Positions 9,305 through 18,259 of a DNA stretch of 64,000 nt are shown here, one piece after another. The notes below the pieces were generated by a model. It did no database searches. It saw nothing but the letters and a program-made list of their open reading frames with translations, and was not told where the DNA came from. The stretch's first letter is position 1. Each line of letters starts with the position of its first letter. A program made the translations under genes and the position numbers. Source of the DNA: Leptospira paudalimensis (GTDB lineage Bacteria; Spirochaetota; Leptospiria; Leptospirales; Leptospiraceae); assembly GCF_026151345.1 (NCBI RefSeq), contig NZ_JAMQPR010000001.1:2924676-2988675 (forward strand), written 5' to 3'.

Positions 9305-9808
9305 TCAAAGTTTTTGTTTAGAAATGTCCTCTAAAAATTGATCAAGACAACGATATACTGCTTTTTCTGAAGCATATCTAACCCGTTCTGCATGAATGAA
9401 CTTTTCGGAACCTGTTGCAATTTCGTCTGCTTCAAAATCTTTCTTATAAATTTCTTTATTTTCTTTTAACAATATAAATGTTAATTTAATTTTATGACGA
9501 ACATCAATAAAACTTCCTTCTTGTTTTTCATCTTTTTCGTTGTTTAAAACACGAAGCTGAAGGTCTCCATTAAAGTTAACAATATTTTTAAAAAGATTAT
9601 ATTCGATTAATCCTTTTCGAATGATTGTACGGATCGCTAGTTGATTGTTACTCAGAATAAAATTGTCATACGAAGGAGTTGGTTCAATTAACTCGAGAGT
9701 CAGATTGACCGAACTTTTTTTTGGTTCCTTTGGTTGTAAAGGTGGAAGTTCCGCGCAGGATACTAAACTCAATAAAACGATCATGTTAAAAATATTTTTG
9801 AAATTCAT
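9305..9808 (-). CDS. Lipoprotein of unknown function
   Basis: 167 residues with a short signal sequence ending in the lipobox LVSC (Cys18). The rest is a compact alpha/beta-looking domain (IRTIIRKGLIEYNLFKNIVNFNGDLQLRVLN) without a named family that I recognise. Its start overlaps the end of the upstream lipoprotein gene by four bases (ATGA type), so the two are translationally coupled. Both share the wording LF-KN-IV/VV, which hints that they are distant relatives. Confidence 0.75.
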   Translation of the reverse strand: MNFKNIFNMIVLLSLVSCAELPPLQPKEPKKSSVNLTLELIEPTPSYDNFILSNNQLAIRTIIRKGLIEYNLFKNIVNFNGDLQLRVLNNEKDEKQEGSFIDVRHKIKLTFILLKENKEIYKKDFEADEIATGSEKFIHAERVRYASEKAVYRCLDQFLEDISKQKL

Positions 9809-10416
9809 TTGATGATTCCTTTAGATTTCCATTGGCTTAGTGATGAATATATCACATTTCGATAAGCATTATTTTGAACAACAGGAGTAAAGAAAAATGG
9901 TGAAATTGGTATAATGACCCAACCTACAAATACATCCATGTTCATTCGCTCTTCGTTAACAGCTAATAATTTGCGTTTGGAATCAAGTAATGAAACCTTT
10001 ACACTAAAATCTTGATCCATGATTAAAGGGAATACAAGGAATGTAGCACCAGCAAGGGCTGGCCATACTTTACTACCTTTTTCATTGATATTTGTTTCTA
10101 CATATATAATATAATCATAAGGTTCATTTTCTTTCGTGACTACATTTTTGAACAAGTTGGATTCCTTTACGATATCCACCATTCTTTCATTTAGAATCGG
10201 TATGTGTTGTGGGTGCTTTGAAAATTTACCATTTTCGTAGTAATCTCCAAAATATTTGATCAATACTGATTTTTTTTCTTCAAGTTCAGGAGTTTTTGTA
10301 TTTTTTAAATTTGGATTCTCATAGTGAACAAAAGCAGCACAATTTAAAAAAATACCTAAGCAAAATGATGACACGATTGTGAATACATTTGGCGGGGTTA
10401 ATACTTTCCAATTCAT
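9805..10416 (-). CDS. Lipoprotein of unknown function, first gene of a two-gene operon
   Basis: 203 residues. The signal peptide ends in FLNC (lipidated Cys near residue 26). The mature part contains VKESNLFKNVVTKENEPYDYIIYVETNI and a hydrophobic stretch (WPALAGATFLVFPLIM), then a second one near the C-terminus (VGWVIIPISPFFFTPVV). This resembles small envelope lipoproteins that come in pairs, but I cannot name a family. The ATGA overlap with the next gene shows coupling. The 541 bases upstream hold the GC-rich block. Confidence 0.75.
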   Translation of the reverse strand: MNWKVLTPPNVFTIVSSFCLGIFLNCAAFVHYENPNLKNTKTPELEEKKSVLIKYFGDYYENGKFSKHPQHIPILNERMVDIVKESNLFKNVVTKENEPYDYIIYVETNINEKGSKVWPALAGATFLVFPLIMDQDFSVKVSLLDSKRKLLAVNEERMNMDVFVGWVIIPISPFFFTPVVQNNAYRNVIYSSLSQWKSKGIIK

Positions 10417-10589
10417 TGAACAAATGGAAAGTAAAACATTAGTTAGGTCAAACCATTTATTCGGTTAACAAAGTTTATTCCCTCTTCAAATCGTTTGAAA
10501 TGTCCAAGATGATCAGAATTTTACATCATCCCATACCGAAAAGTCAGCACTCTCAAAACCTTGTTCATTTCTCGTTCCAGTTCTTTCGA

Positions 10590-10870
10590 CCTCGAAACAT
10601 ATCCCCGCACCAGGGATCCGTAGGGCTTGGTCCTCGGAGGGTCCACCCGATGAGGACGGGAGCGAATGCGGACCCCGTAGTGAGCCCGCCCGGGTGCCCG
10701 ATGTCGCAACTGCGAACTTTTGGAAAGGAAAATCGGCGGTTTTAGGAATGAGCGTGCGAGAAACGGAGGGCCGTGGTAAAGAGGACACATTGGGTGGTGG
10801 GTCTAGTTCCCCACCCTCTAATCGGGCGGGGACAGTGTACGCTGCGCCACACCCCCCACCGCCCCTCTTT
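10590..10870. other. GC-rich structured non-coding block
   Basis: Inside the 540-base gap between 10416 and 10958 lies a stretch far richer in G+C than all of its surroundings. It can fold strongly: GTCCTC 10630-10635 with GAGGAC 10652-10657; GGGTCC 10639-10644 with GGACCC 10670-10675 (mutually exclusive with the first pair); GGGTGG 10792-10797 with CCACCC 10811-10816; GGGCGG 10824-10829 with CCGCCC 10859-10864. I looked for RNase P RNA, tmRNA and SRP RNA signatures on both strands and found none. It could be a structured RNA, an interspersed element or a relic. Open frames through it on both strands are low-complexity and unconvincing. Confidence 0.4.
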
Positions 10871-10957
10871 TGTAACAAATCTGACAAAAAAAAACGATTT
10901 TCCTGTCACCTCACCTTTCTAGAACGGTAAGTAAAAATTAGATTCGGAAATTCCTTC

Positions 10958-12268
10958 ATGAGAGAAATCAAAACTGTCACGATTTTAGGTGCCAACGGAG
11001 CCATGGGTTCTGGAAGTGCAGGCGTTATTGCTGCCTTCGGTGGTGCTAAAGTCCATATGCTCGCTAGAGATGTAGAAAAAGCAAAACAGGGTATCGAAGC
11101 CGCTGTCGCATCCGTAAAAACGGATACCATTCGCGCTAGGATGATCCCTGGTTCCTACGATGCGGATCTGGAAAAAGCAGTCGCAGAGTCAGATTGGGTA
11201 TTCGAACTCGTGGCGGAAAGTTACGAAGTCAAAGAACCGATCAACACTCGTATCGCAAAAGCGCGCCGTCCGGGAACTATCGTTTCCACTGTGTCTTCTG
11301 GTCTTTCTATCGGTCGTTTGGCAAAAGCGTACGATGAAGATGGTCAAAAACACTACTACGGAACGCATTTTTTTAACCCTCCTTATAAAATGATCCTTTG
11401 TGAACTCGTCACTCACTCTGGAAATGACAAAAAAGTCACACAAGCGTTAGGTGAATACTTAGATAAAGTTTTAGGCCGTGCGGTTGTTTATACAAACGAC
11501 ACTCCTGCATTTGCTGGAAACCGAATCGGATTTCAGTTGATGAACGAAGTGGCTCACTTTGCTGAAAAGTATGCTGACAAAGGTGGAATCGCACTTATGG
11601 ACGAAATCATGTCTGGTTACACTGGACGTGCGATGGGCCCACTTGCCACTGCTGACTTCGTAGGACTAGACGTTCACAAAGCCATTGTAGACAACATCTA
11701 CGACAATACAAAAGACGAAGCACACGAAACATTCAAACTTCCTGGTTACTTCCAAAAGTTAATCGATGCTGGTAAACTTGGTATGAAATCTGGTGGTGGT
11801 CTCACAAAAGTTGTGAAACACGCTGACGGTAAACGTGAGAAGTTTGTTTACAATATCAAAACCGGTGAGTACGATCCGTACCCAAAATTTGATATTCCTT
11901 TTATCAAAGAAGCTCGCCAAAAAATCAAAGACTCCGATTACAAAGGTGCGATGGATGTAGTTAAAAAAGCTAGTGGTTTCGAAGCAGAAATCGCACGTTA
12001 CTTCATTTCACGTTATATCAGTTATTCGCTCTCTCTCGTTGGAGAAGTCGTTGATACAAAAGAAAACACTGATGGAGCAATGGGTTTTGGTTTTAACTGG
12101 GTTCCTGCGTCTGCATTTGTTGATTTCCTTGGTGGACCAAAAGAAACAATCAAGATGATGGAAGCGTCTAAAATACCAGTTCCAAAACTTTTAAAAGATG
12201 CGAAAGAAGGCAAAAAGTTCTACGAACTTGGCGAGAAACTAGACGCAAGGTCTCTTTTCAAAGGTTAA
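10958..12268 (+). CDS. 3-hydroxyacyl-CoA dehydrogenase
   Basis: 436 residues. The NAD site lies at the N-terminus ([17 protein letters not shown], residues 6-22). The catalytic region [17 protein letters not shown] matches the HFFNPxxxMxLxE motif with its active His, and [11 protein letters not shown] follows the second-domain start. It oxidises L-3-hydroxyacyl-CoA to 3-ketoacyl-CoA in beta-oxidation. The enoyl-CoA hydratase domain of FadB/FadJ fusions is absent. The thiolase gene follows after 13 bases. Codon use (CGT, AAC, TTC, GGT) is visibly more optimised than in the neighbours, which suggests high expression. Confidence 0.92.
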   Translation: MREIKTVTILGANGAMGSGSAGVIAAFGGAKVHMLARDVEKAKQGIEAAVASVKTDTIRARMIPGSYDADLEKAVAESDWVFELVAESYEVKEPINTRIAKARRPGTIVSTVSSGLSIGRLAKAYDEDGQKHYYGTHFFNPPYKMILCELVTHSGNDKKVTQALGEYLDKVLGRAVVYTNDTPAFAGNRIGFQLMNEVAHFAEKYADKGGIALMDEIMSGYTGRAMGPLATADFVGLDVHKAIVDNIYDNTKDEAHETFKLPGYFQKLIDAGKLGMKSGGGLTKVVKHADGKREKFVYNIKTGEYDPYPKFDIPFIKEARQKIKDSDYKGAMDVVKKASGFEAEIARYFISRYISYSLSLVGEVVDTKENTDGAMGFGFNWVPASAFVDFLGGPKETIKMMEASKIPVPKLLKDAKEGKKFYELGEKLDARSLFKG

Positions 12269-12281
12269 TTAGGAGTATCAT

Positions 12282-13547
12282 ATGAGTGAAAAAGTATTTG
12301 TACTAGGCGGGGAACAAACCGACTTCCAAAGAAACTGGACAAAAGAAGGAAAAACCTTCATGTCCATGATGCGTGAAGTATTAGATGATGCTCTTGAAAA
12401 AGTTGGCATTAGTTATGATGAAATCAAACGATTGAACAAAGAAAATCGTGTGGCTGTTTTTGTTGGAAACTTTGACGCAGAACAGTATGCCAACCAAGGC
12501 CACTTGGGTGCTTTTTTAACAGAAGTGAACCCTGCACTTTTCGGAGTTCCTGGTGCTCGTTATGAAGCAGCTTGTGCTTCTGGATCAGTTGCTCTTGATG
12601 CAGCGATCACACACATCCGTGCAGAAGACTACGATCTAGCGATTGTTCTTGGTGTGGAAGTGATGAAAACTGTTTCTTCTTCAGTAGGTGGCGACTTTCT
12701 TGGAACAGCTGCTTACTATGAAAAGGAAGCAAAAGGGGTTCAATTTCCTTTCCCTAAACTTTTTGGAAAACTAGCAGATGTGATCCTCGAACGTTATGAA
12801 CTGAAAGAAGAACGTTTTATGGATGCTCTTGCTGAAATTTCACGTATCAATTACGCAAATGCAAAACGTAACCCTAAAGCACAAACTCGTACATGGTTCA
12901 TGAACAAAGAACATGCGATGGCTCGTGGTGGTGATAATAATATGGCAGTGGGTGGAAGACTTTGTATCACAGACTGTTCTCAAGTAACAGACGGTGCTGC
13001 AGTAACCATCCTTGCTTCTAAAGATTACACAAAAGAATACGCTAAAAAAACTGGTCGTAAAATTGATGACATCCCTCGTGTGAAGGGTTGGGGTCACCGA
13101 GTTGCACCAATTACCTTTGAAGCAAAAAAACAAGAATCCGTTGGGGACAAATACATCCTTCCATGGACTCGCCAAACAGTAAAAGATGCTTACAAACGTG
13201 CGGACCTAGATGTAAAAAACATTGATGTGTTTGAAACACATGACTGTTTTACTTCTTCTGAGTATGCTGCGATTTCGGCTTTTGGAATTTCAGAACCAGG
13301 AAAAGAACACATCGCCATCGAAGAAGGAACCATTGACTTTGGTGGTAAAAAACCAATCAATCCATCTGGTGGACTCATTGGTGTGGGTCACCCGGTTGGT
13401 GCATCCGGCGTTCGTATGATGCTCGACCTCTACAAACAAGTCACAAACACTGCTGGCGATTACCAAGTAAAAGGTGCTAAAAATGGCCTTATGCTCAACA
13501 TCGGTGGATCTGCGACTACGAACTTCGTGTTCATCTTAGGTAAGTAG
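12282..13547 (+). CDS. Thiolase (acetyl-CoA acyltransferase family)
   Basis: 421 residues with AGGAG ahead of the start. The acyl-accepting Cys is in [15 protein letters not shown] (near residue 97) and the C-terminal catalytic His is in [17 protein letters not shown]. The final motif is [14 protein letters not shown], where classical thiolases have a GGGxGxA turn with the second Cys. The missing second Cys and the [10 protein letters not shown] motif resemble SCP2-type and archaeal/bacterial 'thiolase family' proteins more than FadA. With the dehydrogenase upstream it should complete the last two steps of beta-oxidation. Confidence 0.88.
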   Translation: MSEKVFVLGGEQTDFQRNWTKEGKTFMSMMREVLDDALEKVGISYDEIKRLNKENRVAVFVGNFDAEQYANQGHLGAFLTEVNPALFGVPGARYEAACASGSVALDAAITHIRAEDYDLAIVLGVEVMKTVSSSVGGDFLGTAAYYEKEAKGVQFPFPKLFGKLADVILERYELKEERFMDALAEISRINYANAKRNPKAQTRTWFMNKEHAMARGGDNNMAVGGRLCITDCSQVTDGAAVTILASKDYTKEYAKKTGRKIDDIPRVKGWGHRVAPITFEAKKQESVGDKYILPWTRQTVKDAYKRADLDVKNIDVFETHDCFTSSEYAAISAFGISEPGKEHIAIEEGTIDFGGKKPINPSGGLIGVGHPVGASGVRMMLDLYKQVTNTAGDYQVKGAKNGLMLNIGGSATTNFVFILGK

Positions 13548-13550
13548 ATT

Positions 13551-13988
13551 TTGAGTTCGCTGAATACAGAAAAATGGAATCGGATACTCGTCCGGTTCCT
13601 CCTTGCCTTTTCGTTTTGGGAAGCGGTATCCATTCCCGTTCGGATGGTGTTTTTTTCAAAGTTTTACTTTGATCCAACATTCAAATCGATGTTTGTTCCG
13701 ATAACAGATGTTTTTTGGCTTGGACCTGTGTTCAGCGATTTATTGTTCACACTATCCTTTGGATTTTTATATGCACTGATGAAAGAATCACTTCCACAAG
13801 GACTTGTGGGTGGATTTCTCGTGGGAATCTTAGTTTCCATCATTGGATTTGTATCACCAATGGTATGGACTCTGTCTCTCACAAACTTTGCCCCAACTCA
13901 GCTCGTTTGGGTTTGGGTGGCGTATTATTCCTTATTCACCATTTCCACTGCAGTGATTTATTCGGTAGGTTGGAACTCAGAAGACTAA
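13551..13988 (+). CDS. Small integral membrane protein of unknown function
   Basis: 145 residues from a TTG codon 4 bases after the thiolase stop; the GGTAAG overlapping that stop can act as ribosome site. Four hydrophobic segments are visible: FLLAFSFWEAVSIPVRMVFF, a central LLFTLSFGFLYAL, LVGGFLVGILVSIIGFVSPMVW and a C-terminal YYSLFTISTAVIYSV. No family recognised. Its position suggests co-expression with the beta-oxidation pair. A strong terminator follows. Confidence 0.6.
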   Translation: MSSLNTEKWNRILVRFLLAFSFWEAVSIPVRMVFFSKFYFDPTFKSMFVPITDVFWLGPVFSDLLFTLSFGFLYALMKESLPQGLVGGFLVGILVSIIGFVSPMVWTLSLTNFAPTQLVWVWVAYYSLFTISTAVIYSVGWNSED

Positions 13989-14065
13989 ACATATAAAACG
14001 ATCAGAAAGGCAAGGATTCAACTAACTCCTATTCTGATTTAATTCAAACAGTCTTTTGAATCGCT

Positions 14066-14097
14066 AAACCCAACGGAAACTTTGGGTTTTTTGTTTT
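14066..14097 (+). terminator. Rho-independent terminator of the beta-oxidation operon
   Basis: AAACCCAA (14066-14073) pairs with TTGGGTTT (14082-14089), followed by a T-rich tail. The tail runs into the stop codon of the convergent chemoreceptor gene. Confidence 0.8.
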
Positions 14098-15788
14098 TAA
14101 AACTTAAACCGAAAGGCAACTGAATCCAATCTGTCTGCCACTTTATCTAAATTGGAAATTGATTCTTCAATTGCCGCGACAGTTTGTTTCTGTTCATGAG
14201 CAGCAGCTGATAATTCTTCCACGATGGAAGATGTATGTGTCAATTGGTTTTGTATCTTCTCTATATTAAAAAGAACACTTGTGGATTTTTCTTGTGTCCC
14301 TTCTGTGGAACCGTTGATTTTTTCGGAACTAAGTTTTGTGCCTTCAGAGTTGGCTAGAATTTTTACCATCTCAGATTGCACGGTTTCAAATTCATTTGAT
14401 CCTAATTCCACTTCACTTAAACCTTCTTCTATATCTGTTACGGTTTGCAAAATTTTTGAAGTGAGCTCACTGATAAATACAGAGATTTCTTTTGCCGATT
14501 TTTTAGATTGTTCCGCAAGAAGACCTACTTCACCCGCAACCACTGCAAATCCTTTTCCAGCATCACCTGCTCTTGCCGATTCGATAGATGCATTTAATGA
14601 AAGTAAGTTTGTCTTTTCTGAAATTGCTGCAATTGTTTCTGTGATCTTTCGTATGGCTTTTGTTTTTTCACCAAGGTCTTTAATCGATTCGGAAGTTTTA
14701 AAAATCTGATGTTTTGCTTTTAAAAATTGGGACATAGCTTTGTCGGAACGATTTTTTCCTTCCATGGCAATATGATGTGCATTGGTTGATTCAAATTGAA
14801 CAGCCATTGCTTCCGATCGAATGCTTTGGATCAAATGGTTGAGAGCATCCATTTGAAGGAATATACTTTCGGAACTCTCTTTTGTCACGTTACTTGATTC
14901 AGATAATGATTGCATGGCAAGGGATAACTCTTGGAAGGCAACATGAATATGTTCTACAGCTTTTGTAAGGCCTTTGATTTGGCTTTTTACGATTTCAGCG
15001 TTACCAATGAGTTGCGAAATCATTCCTCGGAATTCAAACTGTGTTTTTTTGATCAGCAACAGTATTTCAGAGTAACCACCACCATTTTCTAAAATTACAT
15101 CAAACTTCAAATTACCTTTATATAAGTTTTTCAAATATTCGATTACTCTAAAAATAGAATTTTTGTTTTTTTGAATTTTAAAATATCCTAATATAAAACT
15201 CAAAGAAAAAATCAGAATTCCTACCCCAAAAAACCAAGGATTATGAAGGAACGGAATGTTTACAAAAGAGGAAGAACCAAATAATACAAACAAAACCAAA
15301 CTGATGAAAGATTGAATGGAATAAACTGATTCAGTAGAAATGGCAAACAATTTCCCAAACCGTTGTGACTCATTTTTTTGCCCAAGATTTAACTTTGCGT
15401 ACAATCCTTCTGCTTTTAGGATTTGTTCTTTTGTCGCTTTTGTGCGAACCGACATATAACCTATGTGTTTTCCATCTTCATAAATAGGGGAAACATTGGC
15501 ATCAACCCAGTAATAATCTCCATTTTTACAACGATTTTTTACGAGTCCTACCCATGAGTTTTGGGATTTGACAGTCTCCCATAAATCACGAAAGGCTTCC
15601 CCAGGCATATCGGGATGTCGAATGAGATTATGAGGTTGGCCGATGAGTTCTTCTTGCGTATATCCACTAATCTTCAAGAAGTCTTCATTTACATAGGTGA
15701 TGATTCCTTTTAAATCTGTTTTGGAAGTTATCTTTGTTCCTTCTTGGAATTCTACTTCATGTTGAGTGACTGGTAAATTTTTGCGCAC
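14097..15788 (-). CDS. PAS-containing methyl-accepting chemotaxis protein, Aer-like
   Basis: 563 residues. The N-terminal PAS domain (about residues 20-120) contains the Aer-like wording [38 protein letters not shown] and [16 protein letters not shown], which in Aer holds FAD. Two membrane helices at about 155-205 are separated by only a few residues, so there is no periplasmic sensor domain. The MCP signalling domain follows, with the hairpin tip region [25 protein letters not shown]. This suggests cytoplasmic redox or energy sensing for the flagellar motor. It is monocistronic, with a convergent neighbour at its 3' end. Confidence 0.88.
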   Translation of the reverse strand: MRKNLPVTQHEVEFQEGTKITSKTDLKGIITYVNEDFLKISGYTQEELIGQPHNLIRHPDMPGEAFRDLWETVKSQNSWVGLVKNRCKNGDYYWVDANVSPIYEDGKHIGYMSVRTKATKEQILKAEGLYAKLNLGQKNESQRFGKLFAISTESVYSIQSFISLVLFVLFGSSSFVNIPFLHNPWFFGVGILIFSLSFILGYFKIQKNKNSIFRVIEYLKNLYKGNLKFDVILENGGGYSEILLLIKKTQFEFRGMISQLIGNAEIVKSQIKGLTKAVEHIHVAFQELSLAMQSLSESSNVTKESSESIFLQMDALNHLIQSIRSEAMAVQFESTNAHHIAMEGKNRSDKAMSQFLKAKHQIFKTSESIKDLGEKTKAIRKITETIAAISEKTNLLSLNASIESARAGDAGKGFAVVAGEVGLLAEQSKKSAKEISVFISELTSKILQTVTDIEEGLSEVELGSNEFETVQSEMVKILANSEGTKLSSEKINGSTEGTQEKSTSVLFNIEKIQNQLTHTSSIVEELSAAAHEQKQTVAAIEESISNLDKVADRLDSVAFRFKF

Positions 15789-15891
15789 AGATAATGGATC
15801 CAGTTTTAGGGAGATGGAGAAAGGATTTAGGTAAAGACCTTATTTAGCAAGCAAAATAGAATCAAACTAAGAATGATTCTTCTGCAATGAC

Positions 15892-15918
15892 TTGACAATT
15901 CTCATTTTTTATTAAAAT
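15892..15918 (+). promoter_or_regulatory. Candidate sigma-70 promoter
   Basis: TTGACA at 15892-15897 and TAAAAT at 15913-15918 with a 15-base spacer, 24 bases ahead of the phosphatase start at 15943. The spacer is short; TACGAT at 15923 is an alternative -10 but with too long a spacer. Confidence 0.35.
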
Positions 15919-15942
15919 CTCCTACGATATTCCAAATTCTTC

Positions 15943-18234
15943 ATGTTTAAAACTATATTTTTACCTCTTACAATCCGTTTAGAAGCGTTCACGCATTTAG
16001 TTCCAGTTCCATTTGCGATCTATATGGCTTCCATCACACAAGAATATAGCATAAACGAATGGCTGTTATTTTTAGTTTTATGCATTACAAGTGGAACCTT
16101 AATGGTATTAGGAGGGTGTTTATGGAGATACCTCACACTTAAAAAATTATCAAATCAATTTGAAGCTCTCCAATTGGAAAAAAATAAAGAGACTTATACA
16201 ATCGGATCCAATTCAAAAGCAAAAGAACTCAAACTGTTCTTATATCGATATCCATTTTATGAAGGATTTATCATCATCATTCGCTGGTTTGTTGGGGTAG
16301 GGCTTATATTCTTTTCAACACCTTTTTTCGATTTATACAGACCTACTTTATGGACGACGTTTATCCTTTATATGGTGATGATTCCACCAATTTCTTTCGT
16401 TGCCTATTACTTCATCACGGAAAATGCATTTCGGAATTTATTCAAACTGCCTCTGATTCGACCCATTGCCATCGAACCAAACGAAATCCCAAAATTTGAT
16501 TATTTCAAAAGGATATTAATCTCATTTTTTGCCCTTGCTGCATTACCTGTTACCGTTCTTGGTTACATGCTCATCTCAAGTGCTAATGGAAATTTAAATG
16601 TCCAAAACCCATCCTTACAAGTTTTAATCATTGGAATCATCTTTATATTTCCTTTGGTTTTTGTAGCTTATTTGGTCGCAAAAGCAGTCAGACAAGGATT
16701 AGGTGAAACTAGCCATATTTTGGACGAACTCTCAAAAGGAAATTTTTCTGTTGTTTCCATGCCTTCTTCTGGAGATGATTTTGGACAACAGTCTTTCCAC
16801 TTAAATCGTGTCATACAACAACTGAACACAATGTATACGGAAATTTTTACCTTAAACGTTGGTTTAGAAAGTAAAGTCAAAGAAAGAACAATGGAATTGG
16901 AAAACTCTTTGGAAGAAGTGAAAAAACTTAAGTTCCAACAGGACGGAGATTATTTTTTAACACATTTACTGCTCAAACCACTTGGGAAAAACCAAGTGAG
17001 TAGTGAACTTGTTAGCATTGATTTTTTCTTAAAACAAAAAAAGAAATTCGAATTCAAAGGCAAAGAATATGAAATTGGAGGTGATCTAAACATTGCCCAT
17101 AATGTGATTCTGCAAGGAAAAAAATTCTCAGTCTTCGTAAACTCTGATGCAATGGGAAAATCGATGCAAGGTGCAGGAGGTGCGCTTGTACTCGGAGCCG
17201 TTTTCCAATCAATCATTGAAAGGACCTATTTATCTTCGGCCACTTTCAACCAATCACCGGAACGATGGTTAAAAAATGCCTTCATTGAAATGCACAAAAT
17301 CTTTGAGGGATTTGATGGAAGTATGTTGGTTTCACTTGTGATTGGACTGATTGAAGAAGAAACAGGATTTTTATATTTTATCAATGCAGAACACCCTTGG
17401 CTCATCTTATACCGAGATGAAAAAGCTAGTTTTTTGGAAAATGAACTGAGTTACCGAAAATTAGGAACCAAAGGTCTCAATTCTGGAATTTTCATTAAAA
17501 CCTTTCGGTTGTTACCTGGTGATACAATCATCAGTGGATCCGATGGAAGGGATGATTTATTACTCTTTAATGAACAAAATGAATCAAACCAAAGACAAAT
17601 CAACCAAGACGAAAATTTAATTTTGTCCTACGTAGAACAAGGGAAAGGTGAATTAGAACCAATTTTCAAAGTGTTAACCAAAAATGGCGAGATCACTGAT
17701 GATTTATCCTTGATCCGAGTTTATTATAAGGGCAATTTAGATACAGTTTCGAATACCGATGTCTCAAAATCCTACCAGACCGCAAAAAAACTAGTGGAAG
17801 TAGGAAATATTGATGCAGCCATTGATTCCCTTCAAAAACAAATTCTAACGCAACCAATTACCAACAAACGTTTTCACAAATTACTAGCAAAACTTCACTT
17901 CAAAAGAAAAGATTATATTGAAGCCACAGAACATGCGCAGGTGTATTTAGAAAGTCATCCTTATGATCTTAGTTTTATGGAATTAAGTTCTATTTTACTT
18001 CGGAAGGCTGGAAGGTTAGACCAAGCCATCGAAATTGCGGAACGGATCCGACTGAGGGAACCAAAAGCGGCCAAAAATACCTTTCATCTAATCCGATTGT
18101 ATTTGGAAAAAGAAAACCAAATTCGCGCGAAAGAAATCTTAACGGAATGGGAAAACCAATTCCCAACCGAACTGGAACGAACAAAAAAATGGAAACAAAT
18201 CTTAAGATTAAAATTTCCGAATATCTTGATTTAA
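15943..18234 (+). CDS. Membrane HAMP-SpoIIE (PP2C-type) phosphatase with C-terminal TPR repeats
   Basis: 763 residues. The N-terminal half has about six membrane helices (residues 1-250). A HAMP-like linker follows (AKAVRQGLGETSHILDELSKGNFSV), then a coiled segment. The SpoIIE-type catalytic domain (about 370-600) shows EIGGDLNIAH, NSDAMGKSMQGAGGALVLG (metal Asp, equivalent to GDVSGKG), GSDGRDDLL and TDDLSLIRV. The last 150 residues form TPR-like helices (VEVGNIDAAIDSLQKQIL, KRKDYIEATEHAQVYLESH, LRKAGRLDQAIEIAERI). It probably dephosphorylates an anti-anti-sigma or other Ser/Thr phosphoprotein in response to a membrane signal. It is a tandem paralogue of the next gene. Confidence 0.88.
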   Translation: MFKTIFLPLTIRLEAFTHLVPVPFAIYMASITQEYSINEWLLFLVLCITSGTLMVLGGCLWRYLTLKKLSNQFEALQLEKNKETYTIGSNSKAKELKLFLYRYPFYEGFIIIIRWFVGVGLIFFSTPFFDLYRPTLWTTFILYMVMIPPISFVAYYFITENAFRNLFKLPLIRPIAIEPNEIPKFDYFKRILISFFALAALPVTVLGYMLISSANGNLNVQNPSLQVLIIGIIFIFPLVFVAYLVAKAVRQGLGETSHILDELSKGNFSVVSMPSSGDDFGQQSFHLNRVIQQLNTMYTEIFTLNVGLESKVKERTMELENSLEEVKKLKFQQDGDYFLTHLLLKPLGKNQVSSELVSIDFFLKQKKKFEFKGKEYEIGGDLNIAHNVILQGKKFSVFVNSDAMGKSMQGAGGALVLGAVFQSIIERTYLSSATFNQSPERWLKNAFIEMHKIFEGFDGSMLVSLVIGLIEEETGFLYFINAEHPWLILYRDEKASFLENELSYRKLGTKGLNSGIFIKTFRLLPGDTIISGSDGRDDLLLFNEQNESNQRQINQDENLILSYVEQGKGELEPIFKVLTKNGEITDDLSLIRVYYKGNLDTVSNTDVSKSYQTAKKLVEVGNIDAAIDSLQKQILTQPITNKRFHKLLAKLHFKRKDYIEATEHAQVYLESHPYDLSFMELSSILLRKAGRLDQAIEIAERIRLREPKAAKNTFHLIRLYLEKENQIRAKEILTEWENQFPTELERTKKWKQILRLKFPNILI

Positions 18235-18259
18235 TTTTTATGATATAGTATCGTCTCCT

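Noticed and set aside
10513..10887. Open frames of 89 and 124 codons on the minus strand (and shorter ones on the plus strand) through the GC-rich block
   Set aside because: They are low-complexity, overlap each other, lack ribosome sites and are best explained by scarcity of stop codons in GC-rich DNA.
12282..13547. Thiolase as a dead paralogue because the second Cys motif is missing
   Set aside because: SCP2-type thiolases use a different arrangement, and the acyl Cys and C-terminal His are both present.
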